A stretch of 64,000 bases of DNA, from positions 521,222 through 585,221 of the forward strand of contig JBLXBZ010000003.1 in assembly GCA_048265185.1 (NCBI GenBank). The letters run 5' to 3'. The stretch comes from JBLXBZ01 sp048265185 (GTDB taxonomy: Bacteria > Pseudomonadota > Alphaproteobacteria > Rhizobiales > Stappiaceae). Positions 16,514-25,390 of the stretch are shown in pieces; the stretch's first letter is position 1, and every line of letters starts with the position of its first letter. The translations under genes and the position numbers were made by a program. The notes beneath the pieces were generated by a model that searched no databases, was not told the DNA's origin, and saw only the letters and a list, made by a program, of their open reading frames with translations.

Positions 16514-17146
16514 TCAAGGTGCAGTTTCGGCGCGAAGGGCGGTGGAGGAGGTTGCGTCGAGCGGAGCGTGGAGAAACACCCACGCTGGCGGCGGATAATG
16601 AAATATTTGCGCCGCTTTTTCCTCGCGCAGTCTGTGCGAGGAAAAAGTTTGCGCCGCGACGGCGCGAAGCGGAGCTAGCGACGCGCCGGGTCTGTCGATA
16701 ATAGCGATCGGAAGTGTATTGATGATCCGCCGCCAGCTTTGCCAGCGGTGAAAACCCTCAAGATTATCCGCTCCCATGATCCATGCGAAATGGAGTTTGG
16801 GCCTATGACGTCTGATCGCGCTGACGGTGCGGGCGGTGTAGGGCGTTCCCAGCACGGCTTCAATGGCCGTGGTCTTCATCGCCGGGTGGCGGGCGATGCG
16901 ATGAATTTGCGCGATGCGCGTGGCCAATGGCGCGAGGGCGCCGTGGTCCTTGAGTGGGTTTCCCGGGGTGACCAGCCACCAGACCTGATCAAGCTTCAAC
17001 CGTTGCAGCGCCGTTTTCGCGACAAGAAAATGACCTGAATGGGGCGGATTGAACGAGCCGCCGAACAGGCCGATCCGGTTGCCCGGTTCCGCATGCGGCA
17101 GCTTCATCCAGTGTGGGAGGACGCCAGACGCGTCTGTTGACGTCAT
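16514..17146 (-). CDS. nadD: Nicotinate-nucleotide adenylyltransferase NadD
   Basis: Converts nicotinate mononucleotide and ATP to deamido-NAD in NAD synthesis. The 210-residue product has the nucleotide-binding GLFGGSFNPPHSGH near residues 27-40, WWLVTPGNPLK, FAWIMGADNLEGFHRWQSW and the C-terminal SSTALR, all diagnostic. Its ATG overlaps the proA stop (ATGA). A 12-bp inverted repeat lies inside the coding sequence (16615-16647), an odd feature noted separately. Confidence 0.95.
   Translation of the reverse strand: MTSTDASGVLPHWMKLPHAEPGNRIGLFGGSFNPPHSGHFLVAKTALQRLKLDQVWWLVTPGNPLKDHGALAPLATRIAQIHRIARHPAMKTTAIEAVLGTPYTARTVSAIRRHRPKLHFAWIMGADNLEGFHRWQSWRRIINTLPIAIIDRPGASLAPLRAVAAQTFSSHRLREEKAAQIFHYPPPAWVFLHAPLDATSSTALRAETAP
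16615..16647. repeat. 12-bp inverted repeat inside nadD
   Basis: CTTTTTCCTCGC (16615-16626) and GCGAGGAAAAAG (16636-16647) are exact complements with a 9-base loop. It encodes the SSHRLREEKAA part of NadD. The stem would be stable in RNA, on both strands. Confidence 0.7.
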
Positions 17147-18447
17147 GGGCGCGTTTGCCCGGCTCCGCGTACGCGATACTTGAAGCTGGTTAATTGCTCA
17201 AGCCCAACGGGGCCCCGCGCGTGCATACGTCCTGTGGCGATGCCGATTTCGGCGCCCATGCCAAATTCGCCGCCGTCGGCGAATTGCGTTGAGGCGTTGT
17301 GCAACACGATTGCTGAATCCACTTCGGCGAAAAAACGCTCCGCCGCAGTGGCGTCCTCGGTGACGATGCAGTCCGTGTGGTGGGAGCCGAAGGTTTCAAT
17401 GTGCCGTATGGCCTCGTCAAGGCCGGCGACAATTTTCACCGAAAGGATTTTGTCTAGATATTCTGTCGTCCAGTCTTCTTCGCTCGCCGCGATAACATTG
17501 GGCGCGAGGGCGCGCGTGGCCGCATCGCCGCGAATCTCGCACCCTTGTTCTTGCAAGGCTTGAATGAGAGACGGCAAACAGCTGGCGGCTATGGCCTGAT
17601 CAACCAGCAGCGTCTCCACCGCGCCGCAGATCCCGGTGCGTCGCAGCTTTGAGTTGACGACGATGGTTTGCGCCATCTTGAGGTTGGCCTCTTTGTCGAT
17701 GAAGATGTGGCACAGGCCTTCAAGGTGAGCGAACACGGGCACCCGCGCCTCGTTTTGCACCCGCGCCACGAGACTTTTGCCGCCGCGCGGGACGATGACG
17801 TCAAGGTTGCCGTTCAATCCTTTGAGCATTTCGCCCACGGCGGCGCGGTCGGTGATCGGCACGATCTGAATGGCGTCTTCGGGCAGGCCGGCGCTGGCCA
17901 AACCTGCGCCGAGCGCGCTATGTATAGCGCGATTTGTCAGGATCGTGTCGGAGCCGCCGCGTAAAATGGAGGCGTTCCCCGCTTTCAAGCATAGGGCGCC
18001 GGCGTCGGCGGTGACATTCGGACGGCTTTCGAAGATCACGCCGATAATGCCAAGCGGGGTGCGCACCCGCTCGATTTCCAGACCGTTCGGCCGCTCCCAA
18101 GCGTTAATAAGCGCGCCGACGGGGTCGGGTAAATTGGCGATTTCCTCAAGAGCTCCTGCGATGCTTTCAATACGCTCTGGGGTTAGCGTTCCCCGATCGA
18201 GATAAGCGCTGGTTTGCCCATTCGCCTGCATGGTGGCGACGTCTTTGGCGTTGGCCGCCAGAATGACGTCGCATTGCGTGCGAATGGCGTTCGCCATGGC
18301 CAGAAGCGCCGCGTTTTTCTGCTCGCTTGAAGCGTTGGCCAGCGTGCGGCTTGCCGCTTTTGCGCGTTTGCCGATGTCCAACATGAGAGCCGCGACGTCA
18401 AGCGCGCCGGCTGTCGATTGTGTGTTGATCTGCTCCAGTGCGGACAT
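17143..18447 (-). CDS. proA: Gamma-glutamyl phosphate reductase ProA
   Basis: Second step of proline synthesis: reduces gamma-glutamyl phosphate to glutamate semialdehyde with NADPH. The 434-residue product has TPLGIIGVIFESRPNVTADA, the catalytic Cys in LRRTGICGAVETLL, HHTDCIVTEDATAAERF and FADGGEFGMGAEIGIATGRM near the C-terminus. Length is normal. It lies 62 bases after proB and overlaps nadD by four bases. Confidence 0.97.
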   Translation of the reverse strand: MSALEQINTQSTAGALDVAALMLDIGKRAKAASRTLANASSEQKNAALLAMANAIRTQCDVILAANAKDVATMQANGQTSAYLDRGTLTPERIESIAGALEEIANLPDPVGALINAWERPNGLEIERVRTPLGIIGVIFESRPNVTADAGALCLKAGNASILRGGSDTILTNRAIHSALGAGLASAGLPEDAIQIVPITDRAAVGEMLKGLNGNLDVIVPRGGKSLVARVQNEARVPVFAHLEGLCHIFIDKEANLKMAQTIVVNSKLRRTGICGAVETLLVDQAIAASCLPSLIQALQEQGCEIRGDAATRALAPNVIAASEEDWTTEYLDKILSVKIVAGLDEAIRHIETFGSHHTDCIVTEDATAAERFFAEVDSAIVLHNASTQFADGGEFGMGAEIGIATGRMHARGPVGLEQLTSFKYRVRGAGQTRP

Positions 18448-18509
18448 TTCCCCATTCTCCTAGCTTATGTGTCGGGAGCGCGCCCGTTCGTCTTGCAAAT
18501 ATCGCCAAC

Positions 18510-19664
18510 TTAATTCGCGTCTGTTTTTTCAAACAACGCGCCGCCCAGCACAAGGTCGTCTCTATGAACCATTTCCGCGCGGCCCGGGTGTCCGATGATG
18601 GCTTCGATTTCGCGGCTGTTGCGTCCCAAAATCATGCCCGCTTCGGTATAATCGTAAGCGACCAGTCCCCGGCCGATATCGTGATCATGGGAGTCAAGGA
18701 TTTTGACGGCGTCGCCGCGTGTGAATTCTCCGTCCACTTTGCGCACGCCCGCGGGCAGCAGGCTTTTGCCCTTCGCCAAGGCGGCCACGGCTCCTGCGTC
18801 AAGATATAAAGTTCCACGCGGCTCAAGGTGTCCGCCGATCCAGGCTTTGCGCGCGCTGGCCGGCGTGGACTTCGCCAGGAACCAGGTTGAGCGCGCGCCG
18901 TCGTCAATGGCTTTAAGCGGGTTCAGGTCCTTGCCCGAGGCGATCACCATCATTGTTCCGGCGGAGGTGGCGATTTTCGCGGCGTCGATTTTTGTTTTCA
19001 TGCCACCGCGCGAAAGCTCTGATCCGGCCGCGCCGGCCATGGCTTCGATTTCCGGCGTTATCATGGGAACTTCGGGCAGATGGACGGCGTTCGGGTTCGT
19101 CGCCGGCGGCGCCGTATAGAGACCGTCGATGTCCGACAGAAGAACGAGGCAATCCGCGCTCGCCATGGTGGCGACGCGCGCGGCCAAGCGGTCGTTGTCG
19201 CCATAGCGGATCTCCGAGGTGGCGACGGTGTCATTTTCATTGACGATGGGAACCGCGCCAAGCTTCAGGAGGGTCGCTAGCGTTTCGCGGGCGTTGAGGT
19301 ATCGACGCCGTTCTTCCGTGTCGCCCAAAGTGAGCAGAATTTGCCCTGCGGTGAGGTCATGCTGGCGCAGGCACTCGCCATAGGCTTGCCCCAGAGCGAT
19401 CTGGCCCACGGCCGCCGCCGCTTGCGCCTGCTCCAGTCGCAAGGGACCGCTCGGCAGGTTCAAAACGCCGCGCCCGAGCGCTATGGCGCCGGATGAAACG
19501 ACGATCAGCTCGGCTCCGTTTTTTGCAAGCGCATGCAGATCGTCAACAAGCGCAGCCAGCCAGTCGCGTTTCAGCTCCCCGCGCTCAACCAGAAGCGCGG
19601 AGCCGATTTTAATGACGATACGTTTGTGATCCTGAAGCCGCCGTCCGGCGGGAAGCATGGACAT
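18510..19664 (-). CDS. proB: Glutamate 5-kinase ProB
   Basis: First step of proline synthesis, phosphorylating glutamate; usually inhibited by proline. The 384-residue product has an N-terminal amino-acid kinase domain (RIVIKIGSALLV, VSSGAIALGRGVL, VPIVNENDTVATSEIRYGDN, LLSDIDGLY) and a C-terminal PUA domain (about residues 285-370). ATG 19664 follows GAGG at about 19672 and begins just after the obgE stop; an open frame to 19685 lacks a ribosome site. Confidence 0.96.
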   Translation of the reverse strand: MSMLPAGRRLQDHKRIVIKIGSALLVERGELKRDWLAALVDDLHALAKNGAELIVVSSGAIALGRGVLNLPSGPLRLEQAQAAAAVGQIALGQAYGECLRQHDLTAGQILLTLGDTEERRRYLNARETLATLLKLGAVPIVNENDTVATSEIRYGDNDRLAARVATMASADCLVLLSDIDGLYTAPPATNPNAVHLPEVPMITPEIEAMAGAAGSELSRGGMKTKIDAAKIATSAGTMMVIASGKDLNPLKAIDDGARSTWFLAKSTPASARKAWIGGHLEPRGTLYLDAGAVAALAKGKSLLPAGVRKVDGEFTRGDAVKILDSHDHDIGRGLVAYDYTEAGMILGRNSREIEAIIGHPGRAEMVHRDDLVLGGALFEKTDAN

Positions 19665-19672
19665 AACAAACC

Positions 19673-20716
19673 TCAGGGACGCCAATTTTCGGTCTGGGGG
19701 CTGGGAACCATATTGGCCGCGTCCTGCTTGTCCTGATCAATTCGGCGAATGATCATGCGCAAGGTGCGGTCAATATTTTCCCGGCTTGCGGAGGAAATGA
19801 CCAATGGAGGCTGCCCGCAGGCCTTCTCCAGCAGTTTCAGTTTTTCCTCGCGCAACTCCGCCGACAGCGCGTCTGCTTTTGACAGAGCGACGATTTCAGG
19901 CTTTTCCGCCAAGCCGGCGCCATAGGCCTCCAGCTCGCCGCGCACAACGCGGTAGGCTTCGGCCGGATCGTCTTGAGCGCCGTCGATAAGGTGGAGTAAG
20001 ACGCGGGTGCGCTCCACATGCCCCAGAAAGCGATCGCCAAGTCCAACGCCTTCATGCGCGCCTTCAATCAGGCCGGGAATGTCGGCGAGAACGAAGCCGC
20101 GCCCGTCGATTTCAACGACGCCCAGATTAGGATGCAGCGTGGTGAAAGGATAATCGGCGATTTTCGGCTTGGCGGAAGATACCGCGGCGAGAAAGGTTGA
20201 TTTTCCCGCGTTGGGCAAACCGACGAGACCGGCGTCGGCGATGAGCTTCAAGCGCAGCCAGATCCATTTCTCCTCTCCTTCAAGGCCAGGGTTGGCGCGC
20301 CGCGGCGCCTGATTTGTCGCCGTCTTGAAATGGGCGTTGCCAAAACCGCCATTGCCGCCGCGCAGCAGCAGCACCTTTTGCCCCACTTCGGTGAAATCCG
20401 CGATTTGGGTTTCGCCGTCTTCTTCGAAAACCTCGGTGCCCACGGGAACTTTGAGCACGACGTCGTCGCCGCCGGCGCCGGTGCGGTTGCGGCCCATGCC
20501 ATGGGTGCCGGTCTTAGCTTTGAAGTGTTGGGCGTAGCGGAAATCGATCAAAGTATTGAGACCGTCCACACATTCGATCCAGACATCGCCGCCGCGCCCG
20601 CCGTCGCCGCCGTCGGGGCCGCCGTATTCAATGTATTTCTCTCGGCGAAAAGACACGCTTCCGCCGCCGCCATCGCCGGAGCGTATATAAATTTTCGCCT
20701 GATCGAGAAATTTCAT
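19673..20716 (-). CDS. obgE: GTPase ObgE/CgtA
   Basis: Essential GTPase acting in late 50S assembly and stress control. The 347-residue product has the glycine-rich Obg fold (MKFLDQAKIYIRSGDGGGGS to GRGGDVW, and GGNGGFGNAHFKTATNQAPR), followed by a G domain with GLPNAGKSTFLAAVS, ADIPGLIEGAHEGVGLG and ALSKAD. ATG 20716 gives the universal MKFLDQAK start; the frame is open to 20797. It is the first gene of obgE-proB-proA-nadD-rsfS on the minus strand. Confidence 0.97.
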   Translation of the reverse strand: MKFLDQAKIYIRSGDGGGGSVSFRREKYIEYGGPDGGDGGRGGDVWIECVDGLNTLIDFRYAQHFKAKTGTHGMGRNRTGAGGDDVVLKVPVGTEVFEEDGETQIADFTEVGQKVLLLRGGNGGFGNAHFKTATNQAPRRANPGLEGEEKWIWLRLKLIADAGLVGLPNAGKSTFLAAVSSAKPKIADYPFTTLHPNLGVVEIDGRGFVLADIPGLIEGAHEGVGLGDRFLGHVERTRVLLHLIDGAQDDPAEAYRVVRGELEAYGAGLAEKPEIVALSKADALSAELREEKLKLLEKACGQPPLVISSASRENIDRTLRMIIRRIDQDKQDAANMVPSPQTENWRP

Positions 20717-20977
20717 TTTCTTAACTCTTTGTGCTCTGGTTGTTCGTCGCCCGGTGAGGAGCGCTGGCGCTTGCGTGTTCAACAGTTCAGCCGTCATGAT
20801 ATCATGAAGCTGACCGCTCGCGTCATTCGCGTCCTAGCTACTCCCGCAGTTCTTGCACCAATAGGAGCGTTCTGCCAATAACCGATGGACAATGTTTTTT
20901 GCAAATCATGGCTTTCCCGGTTCATTAAACCCGTCGTGTGGATGGATCATGATTAAATTCTCCACCTCGCCGCCGCG

Positions 20978-21580
20978 TCACGCGCGCCTCCAACGTTTCA
21001 GCGCAAGCCAGGTTTTTCGATCAAGGTTAAACCGTTCAACCGAGACCACGCCGCCGGCTCCCAGAGAGCGTAACATGCTTAGGTCGCGATATTGATACCC
21101 AGACTTGATTATGACCCGCCGCGAGGCCGGGTTATTGACGCGGCACGTGGCGTGCAGCGTATCCAAAGATGTGTGGGTAAAGGCGTGGTCGGTGAGCATT
21201 TGCGCTGCTTCGGTGGCGTAGCCTTGTCCCCAGAATGGCTCTCCGATCCAGTACCCAAGATGAACGGCGTCGCCGTCTTTCGAAGGGCCGTAGCCGCCGG
21301 CTCCAATAAACCGTCCCGTTGATATCAGACGAATGGCGAAATAAGCTTGATTGTCGACGATGTTCTGCGCGCGAGAAATCAGTTTCTTAGCGTCGTCAAG
21401 ACCAAAAGGGTGTGGCATGGTTGCCAACATGGACGCGATGGAGCGATTATTGGCGAGATAAACAATATCGGCCAAATCGTCTGAGCGTGGCATGTCTAGC
21501 CGGATGTGATGTCCGTCCTGCGGCGTTTGCGCCGCCGTGTAACTGCTTTCCAGTGCGTAATCTTCAAAATCTGCAACCAT
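20978..21580 (-). CDS. GNAT family N-acetyltransferase (RimJ/RimL-like)
   Basis: Likely transfers acetyl from acetyl-CoA to an amino group; the substrate is unknown. The 200-residue product has the acetyl-CoA binding region GYWIGEPFWGQGYATEAAQM (Q/R-x-x-G-x-A variant QGYATE) and LHATCRVNNPASRRVIIKSG, typical of the RimJ/RimL branch. GGAGG lies directly upstream of ATG 21580. The rpmA terminator lies only 18 bases ahead, so it needs its own promoter or read-through. Its place between rpmA and obgE is common in this group. Confidence 0.88.
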   Translation of the reverse strand: MVADFEDYALESSYTAAQTPQDGHHIRLDMPRSDDLADIVYLANNRSIASMLATMPHPFGLDDAKKLISRAQNIVDNQAYFAIRLISTGRFIGAGGYGPSKDGDAVHLGYWIGEPFWGQGYATEAAQMLTDHAFTHTSLDTLHATCRVNNPASRRVIIKSGYQYRDLSMLRSLGAGGVVSVERFNLDRKTWLALKRWRRA

Positions 21581-21597
21581 GACGCCCTCCGGCGATG

Positions 21598-21628
21598 AAA
21601 AAAGGGGGAGATGGCGCCCATCTCCCCC
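21598..21628 (-). terminator. Rho-independent terminator of rplU-rpmA
   Basis: A perfect 11-bp stem (GGGGGAGATGG and CCATCTCCCCC, 21604-21628) with a CGC loop is followed on the minus strand by six T (A run at 21598-21603). It lies about 77 bases after the rpmA stop. Confidence 0.88.
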
Positions 21629-21653
21629 GATCTTCTGATCTTGCCGGTCTTAT

Positions 21654-21688
21654 CGAACCGTTGGGGTCGTTTGGACGCCAACGGTTCG
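21654..21688. repeat. 11-bp inverted repeat between rpmA and its terminator
   Basis: CGAACCGTTGG (21654-21664) and CCAACGGTTCG (21678-21688) are exact complements with a 13-base loop. It sits between the rpmA stop and the terminator; perhaps a 3' stabiliser or processing site. Confidence 0.6.
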
Positions 21689-21704
21689 AAATGACACGTC
21701 AGCT

Positions 21705-21974
21705 TTACTCCGCAGCAGCCATCGCCGGGAGCACATTAATAAATGTTCGGCCGTTGGATTTCACTTGGAAGCTGACTTTGCCTTCCACGGTTGCGAAGAT
21801 CGTGTGATCTTTGCCCATGCCGACGCCAGCGCCCGGATGCCACTTCGTGCCGCGTTGACGCGCGATGATGTTGCCTGGGATCACCAGTTCATCGCCGTAT
21901 TTCTTGATGCCGAGACGGCGTCCTGCGGTATCGCGACCGTTACGCGACGAGCCGCCTGCTTTTTTATGAGCCAT
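21705..21974 (-). CDS. rpmA: 50S ribosomal protein L27
   Basis: Ribosomal protein near the peptidyl-transferase centre. The 89-residue product starts MAHKKAGGSSRNGRDTAGRR and has LGIKKYGDELVIPGNIIARQ, RGTKWHPGAGVGMGKDHTIF, as in all L27. There is no N-terminal cleavage extension. It lies 45 bases after rplU. Confidence 0.98.
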   Translation of the reverse strand: MAHKKAGGSSRNGRDTAGRRLGIKKYGDELVIPGNIIARQRGTKWHPGAGVGMGKDHTIFATVEGKVSFQVKSNGRTFINVLPAMAAAE

Positions 21975-22019
21975 AAGGAATTTCCTCGTCTAATTTGTGC
22001 GTTAAAAGGACGGGCGGGA

Positions 22020-22586
22020 TTATTTCCCAGCCAGTTCCTTCGCTTGCTCAATCCAGTTGTCGCGCTCGAAACGACCTTTGAGGCCGGTTTCTTCTTCAAC
22101 GCGGGCGATATCGTCGGCGGAGAATGAAGCGATCTGCGCATAGGTTGTCACCCCAGCGGCGATCAGCTTTTTCTCCATGGCGGGGCCAAGACCGGTTAGT
22201 TTTTTCAGGTCGTCGCCGGAAGCGTCTTTAGCTGCGGCTTTCGCAGGGGTCGCCTTCTTCGCCGGCTTTGCGCCGTCAGTCAGGATGTCGGTTACTTTCA
22301 CAACCGTATAGGACTGACGGTGACCGTTGCGGCGGCGCGAATTCTGACGGCGACGCTTTTTGAAAATGATGATTTTGCGCGTGCGGCCCTGCTCGACGAC
22401 TTCAGCGGCGACGCTTGCGCCGGCCACGAGAGGCATGCCGATTGTCGTTTCCGCGCCGTCTCCGAGCATCAGAACGTTGTCGAACGTAACCGTGTCGCCG
22501 GCTTCGCCTTCGATTTTTTCGATCTTGACCAAGTCATTCGTGGCTACGTGGTATTGCTTACCGCCAGTTTTAAATACTGCGAACAT
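22020..22586 (-). CDS. rplU: 50S ribosomal protein L21 with C-terminal helix-hairpin-helix extension
   Basis: Residues 1-100 are normal L21 (MFAVFKTGGKQYHV, DNVLMLGDGAE, KKRRRQNSRRRNGHRQSYT). An Ala/Lys linker (about 105-125) leads to a helix-hairpin-helix tail (KKLTGLGPAMEKKLIAAGVT, ADDIARVEEETGLKGR, WIEQAKELAGK) of about 60 residues. Such tails are known in alphaproteobacterial L21; their role is not established. ATG 22586 gives the standard MFAVFKTGGKQY start; the frame is open three codons further. It leads rplU-rpmA. Confidence 0.96.
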   Translation of the reverse strand: MFAVFKTGGKQYHVATNDLVKIEKIEGEAGDTVTFDNVLMLGDGAETTIGMPLVAGASVAAEVVEQGRTRKIIIFKKRRRQNSRRRNGHRQSYTVVKVTDILTDGAKPAKKATPAKAAAKDASGDDLKKLTGLGPAMEKKLIAAGVTTYAQIASFSADDIARVEEETGLKGRFERDNWIEQAKELAGK

Positions 22587-22890
22587 GTCTTGCACGTCCT
22601 TCTTTTCGTTTTTGTAACGCCCCGGCGTCCATTTTGGAAATCAGGGGCTTCGCCCGAATCCTTCGGCGCCGCTGAATGGGCAATGTCTCGGCCAGATGGC
22701 GGGGGACGTTGACCCGGCGGGCTTTTGCAATCCAGCACGATGATGTTTGCGTTTGTAAACGCTAATGATCAGACTGGATCTCCAGACAGCGTCCGCAGGA
22801 TCGTAAATCCCGGGAAGTCGTCGATGTCTGGGTTGAAAACCTAGGATATCGATAAGAATGATTCATCATCATTCATCTCAAAGCCGGTGC
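22587..22890 (-). other. Long 5' leader of rplU-rpmA, no gene
   Basis: From the promoter at 22891-22918 to the rplU start there are about 300 bases of leader with no gene on either strand that I can support. It contains an inverted repeat near its 5' end (GAATGAT at 22856-22862, ATCATTC at 22868-22874). Leaders of L21 mRNA are often regulated by ribosomal protein in other bacteria; no specific fold is claimed. Confidence 0.4.
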
Positions 22891-22918
22891 ACTATACTCA
22901 GCCGAGAAGTGAAGTCAA
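22891..22918 (-). promoter_or_regulatory. Sigma-70-type promoter of rplU-rpmA
   Basis: On the minus strand, TTGACT (complement of 22913-22918) is separated by 16 bases from TATAGT (complement of 22891-22896). Close to consensus and correctly oriented for rplU. Confidence 0.6.
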
Positions 22919-23089
22919 TGCAGGAGTCTTCAGCGCGTTCATTTTTTGGGGCTGCGTGGGCGCGCGTCAGGGACGAAAATCATATTTAATTCGATGACGA
23001 AAATTAACGATTGCGCAACTTGAGATACGTACAAAGCCGTAATTTTTAGCGTGAGCATGTCGTGACTGCAAATTCAAGGGCTTTTACTT

Positions 23090-24571
23090 ATGAACTGGTT
23101 CTCTTCGCTCCGGACACCCGCCTCCACTTTAGAGGCTGTTGGCCGCTCATTCGCGATGGTTGAATTTACGCCTGATGGTAAAATATTGACGGCGAACGAC
23201 AATTTTCTAAAGGTCGTCGGTTATGGTCTTGTAGAGCTGCAAGGCGCGCATCACGGTATTTTGGTGAGGGATCAGGACAAGGCCGCCCCTGCCTATGGAG
23301 AATTCTGGGCGGCTCTGGCGGGGGGCGAGGCGCAATCGGGGGAAGTTCGGCGGATTACAAAGAGTGGCTCGGACGTCTGGTTGCAGGCCAGTTACATGCC
23401 TGTTTTCAATAAGGCGGGCAAAACCGTGAAGGTGGTTAAACTTGCCGTTGACGTCACGCTGGAGAAACGGCGCAGCCTTGAGGTGGCCAGCCAGCTTCAG
23501 GCCATTGATCGATCTCAAGCGGTGATCTCATTCAATCTCGACAGTGAAGTTCTTGACGCAAATGAGAATTTCCTCTCGGCGGTTGGATATTCTTTGGAAG
23601 AGATCGTGGGGCGGCGTCATAGTATTTTTATTGACGCGGAGGCGCGTGAAAGCAAGGAATATCAGGCGTTTTGGGATAGTTTGCGATCGGGAGAATTTCA
23701 AAGCGGCGAATACAAACGCATAGGCAAGAACGGCAAAGAGGTTTGGCTTCAGGCCACTTATACGCCTATCGTTGACGAGAGCGGGCGTTTGATCAAAGTG
23801 ATTAAATTCGCTACTGATTGCACCGAGAGAATTCTTCGCCGGCTTCATCGTGAAAAAACCCAGCTTGAAATCGATAGAGATCTTCAGAATATGGGAGGTT
23901 CAATCGCCGATGCGAACGCTCAAGCGGCGAGCGCTTCCGCCTCTTCAGAGCAAACCTCCAGCAATGTTCAGTCCGTAGCCGCGGCGGCGCAGGAGCTTGT
24001 CGCTTCCATTGAGGAAATTACGCGTCAAGTTGATCAGGCCATGACCATTTCGCAACAGGCCGTAGAAGAAGCCGAATCTTCCTCCGTCGTTATGTCTAAT
24101 CTAGCTTCCGACGCGCAAAAAATAGGTGAAGTAATTGAGTTGATTGAAAATATTGCAAGCCAAACCAATCTTTTGGCGCTCAACGCGACCATTGAAGCGG
24201 CGCGCGCCGGCGAGGCGGGAAGGGGGTTCGCCGTGGTGGCGACCGAGGTCAAAACCTTGGCTTCTCAAACCTCTCGGGCGACAGAGGAAATCAATGCTCA
24301 GATTCTTTCCGTGCAGAACTCCACTTCGATGGCGGAGGCGGCCATCGCCAATATTAAAGGGGTGATCCGGAAAATCAGTGACATTTCGACGGGAATATCG
24401 TCAGCCATCGAAGAGCAATCCTCGGTTACGCGGGATATTTCGCAGAACATGCACTATGCTTCCTCCGGCGTGAATTCGATTGCGGGAAATATCCAAAAAC
24501 TTTCGCAGATTACTTCTGAAGTCGAGGCGCAGACGTTGAAGGTGAGGGAAATTTCCAAATCAATCGTGTGA
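23090..24571 (+). CDS. Soluble methyl-accepting chemotaxis protein with two PAS domains
   Basis: Chemoreceptor that signals to CheA/CheW. The 493-residue product has no membrane helix. It has two PAS domains (about residues 20-130 and 142-255) with near-identical ends (SGSDVWLQASYMPVFNKAGK and NGKEVWLQATYTPIVDESGR), then the MCP signalling hairpin with the tip IENIASQTNLLALNATIEAA and RAGEAGRGFAVVATEVKTLA. The PAS pair resembles Aer-like or haem/flavin sensors, so a redox or oxygen signal is possible but not shown. It stands alone near the flagellar genes. Confidence 0.93.
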   Translation: MNWFSSLRTPASTLEAVGRSFAMVEFTPDGKILTANDNFLKVVGYGLVELQGAHHGILVRDQDKAAPAYGEFWAALAGGEAQSGEVRRITKSGSDVWLQASYMPVFNKAGKTVKVVKLAVDVTLEKRRSLEVASQLQAIDRSQAVISFNLDSEVLDANENFLSAVGYSLEEIVGRRHSIFIDAEARESKEYQAFWDSLRSGEFQSGEYKRIGKNGKEVWLQATYTPIVDESGRLIKVIKFATDCTERILRRLHREKTQLEIDRDLQNMGGSIADANAQAASASASSEQTSSNVQSVAAAAQELVASIEEITRQVDQAMTISQQAVEEAESSSVVMSNLASDAQKIGEVIELIENIASQTNLLALNATIEAARAGEAGRGFAVVATEVKTLASQTSRATEEINAQILSVQNSTSMAEAAIANIKGVIRKISDISTGISSAIEEQSSVTRDISQNMHYASSGVNSIAGNIQKLSQITSEVEAQTLKVREISKSIV

Positions 24572-24843
24572 CGGGCGTGTTTTGTTGAGCGGCGCAATCT
24601 GGCGTCATGTTCATGCGGCGCTATGCGGCGTTATGTGGGAAAGGGCGTTATGTAGGGAAATGTGTCGCTGGCGGGGCCAGAACCCGCCCGGCGCGCGCCT
24701 CCTCCTGTAGCATCCCGTCTTCCGGCGTGATCCGCCGTCTGGAATGGCCGCCGTCCGAGGCGTTTCGTTTCGGCCGTTCGCCGCCAATTCTGAGCGTTGT
24801 TCGTTATTTCATCCACAGACGCGGATTTCTGCCGTTGCCCCCC

Positions 24844-24872
24844 TTGTGAATTGCGCTCGGCTTCGCTATTTT
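24844..24872 (+). promoter_or_regulatory. Promoter candidate for tRNA-Ser
   Basis: TTGTGA (24844-24849), 17 bases, then TATTTT (24867-24872), 40 bases before the tRNA. Moderate match to consensus. Confidence 0.4.
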
Positions 24873-24911
24873 CCGCCCACTCTGAGACCACGTTAAATAC
24901 CTCAGATTTGC

Positions 24912-25001
24912 GGAGAGGTGCCGGAGTGGTCGAACGGGGCGGTCTCGAAAACCGTTGTGCTGGTAACAGTACCTAGGGTTCGAATCCCTATCTCTCCGCC
25001 A
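24912..25001 (+). tRNA. tRNA-Ser (anticodon CGA)
   Basis: A 90-base class II tRNA with a long variable arm. The acceptor arm GGAGAGG pairs with TCTCTCC, discriminator G, CCA encoded. The anticodon loop CTCGAAA between GGT and ACC arms gives anticodon CGA, which reads UCG. The T loop is GGTTCGAATCC. The structure is complete. Confidence 0.95.
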
Positions 25002-25011
25002 TTATCTTTTG

Positions 25012-25030
25012 AAAATACTTAGGTATTTTT
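25012..25030 (+). terminator. Terminator after tRNA-Ser
   Basis: AAAATAC (25012-25018), loop TTAG, GTATTTT (25023-25029) then another T. It begins 11 bases after the tRNA. Confidence 0.55.
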
Positions 25031-25390
25031 CGATTTTATCGACATTACCCGCCAACCTACCCGCTATAAAGAAAACGCTAGAAATTCATCGCTATTTTGC
25101 GACCGGCTTCGTGCAAACTTATGTTGAAAGAATTGAAATTATTGATGGAGTTGAGCAAAGCCCCATCTTCTCTGGTCGATGATGCGACCATGGTTCAGAC
25201 AAAGCATATGGTTGCTCTTATCTCAGTCAACCTTGTGAACAAGCTCGCGCTTTAGCAGGCGTGCGGCGTTTCTTCCTGCGGCGACGTGGCAAATCGAATT
25301 GGGTTTGGGGGCGTTCGCATCGAGGTTGACGCCATAAAGATGAATGTCGCGGGTCATGTGAGCGCTTTGAGGCGGCGCGCTGCTATCGCT
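25031..25390. other. Stretch after tRNA-Ser with no supported gene
   Basis: Nothing recognised. A small plus-strand frame, 25121-25255 (44 residues, MLKELKLLMELSKAPSS start), has no visible ribosome site or known match and is not called. I saw no copy of the tRNA 3' end further downstream that would mark an integrated element. Confidence 0.3.
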
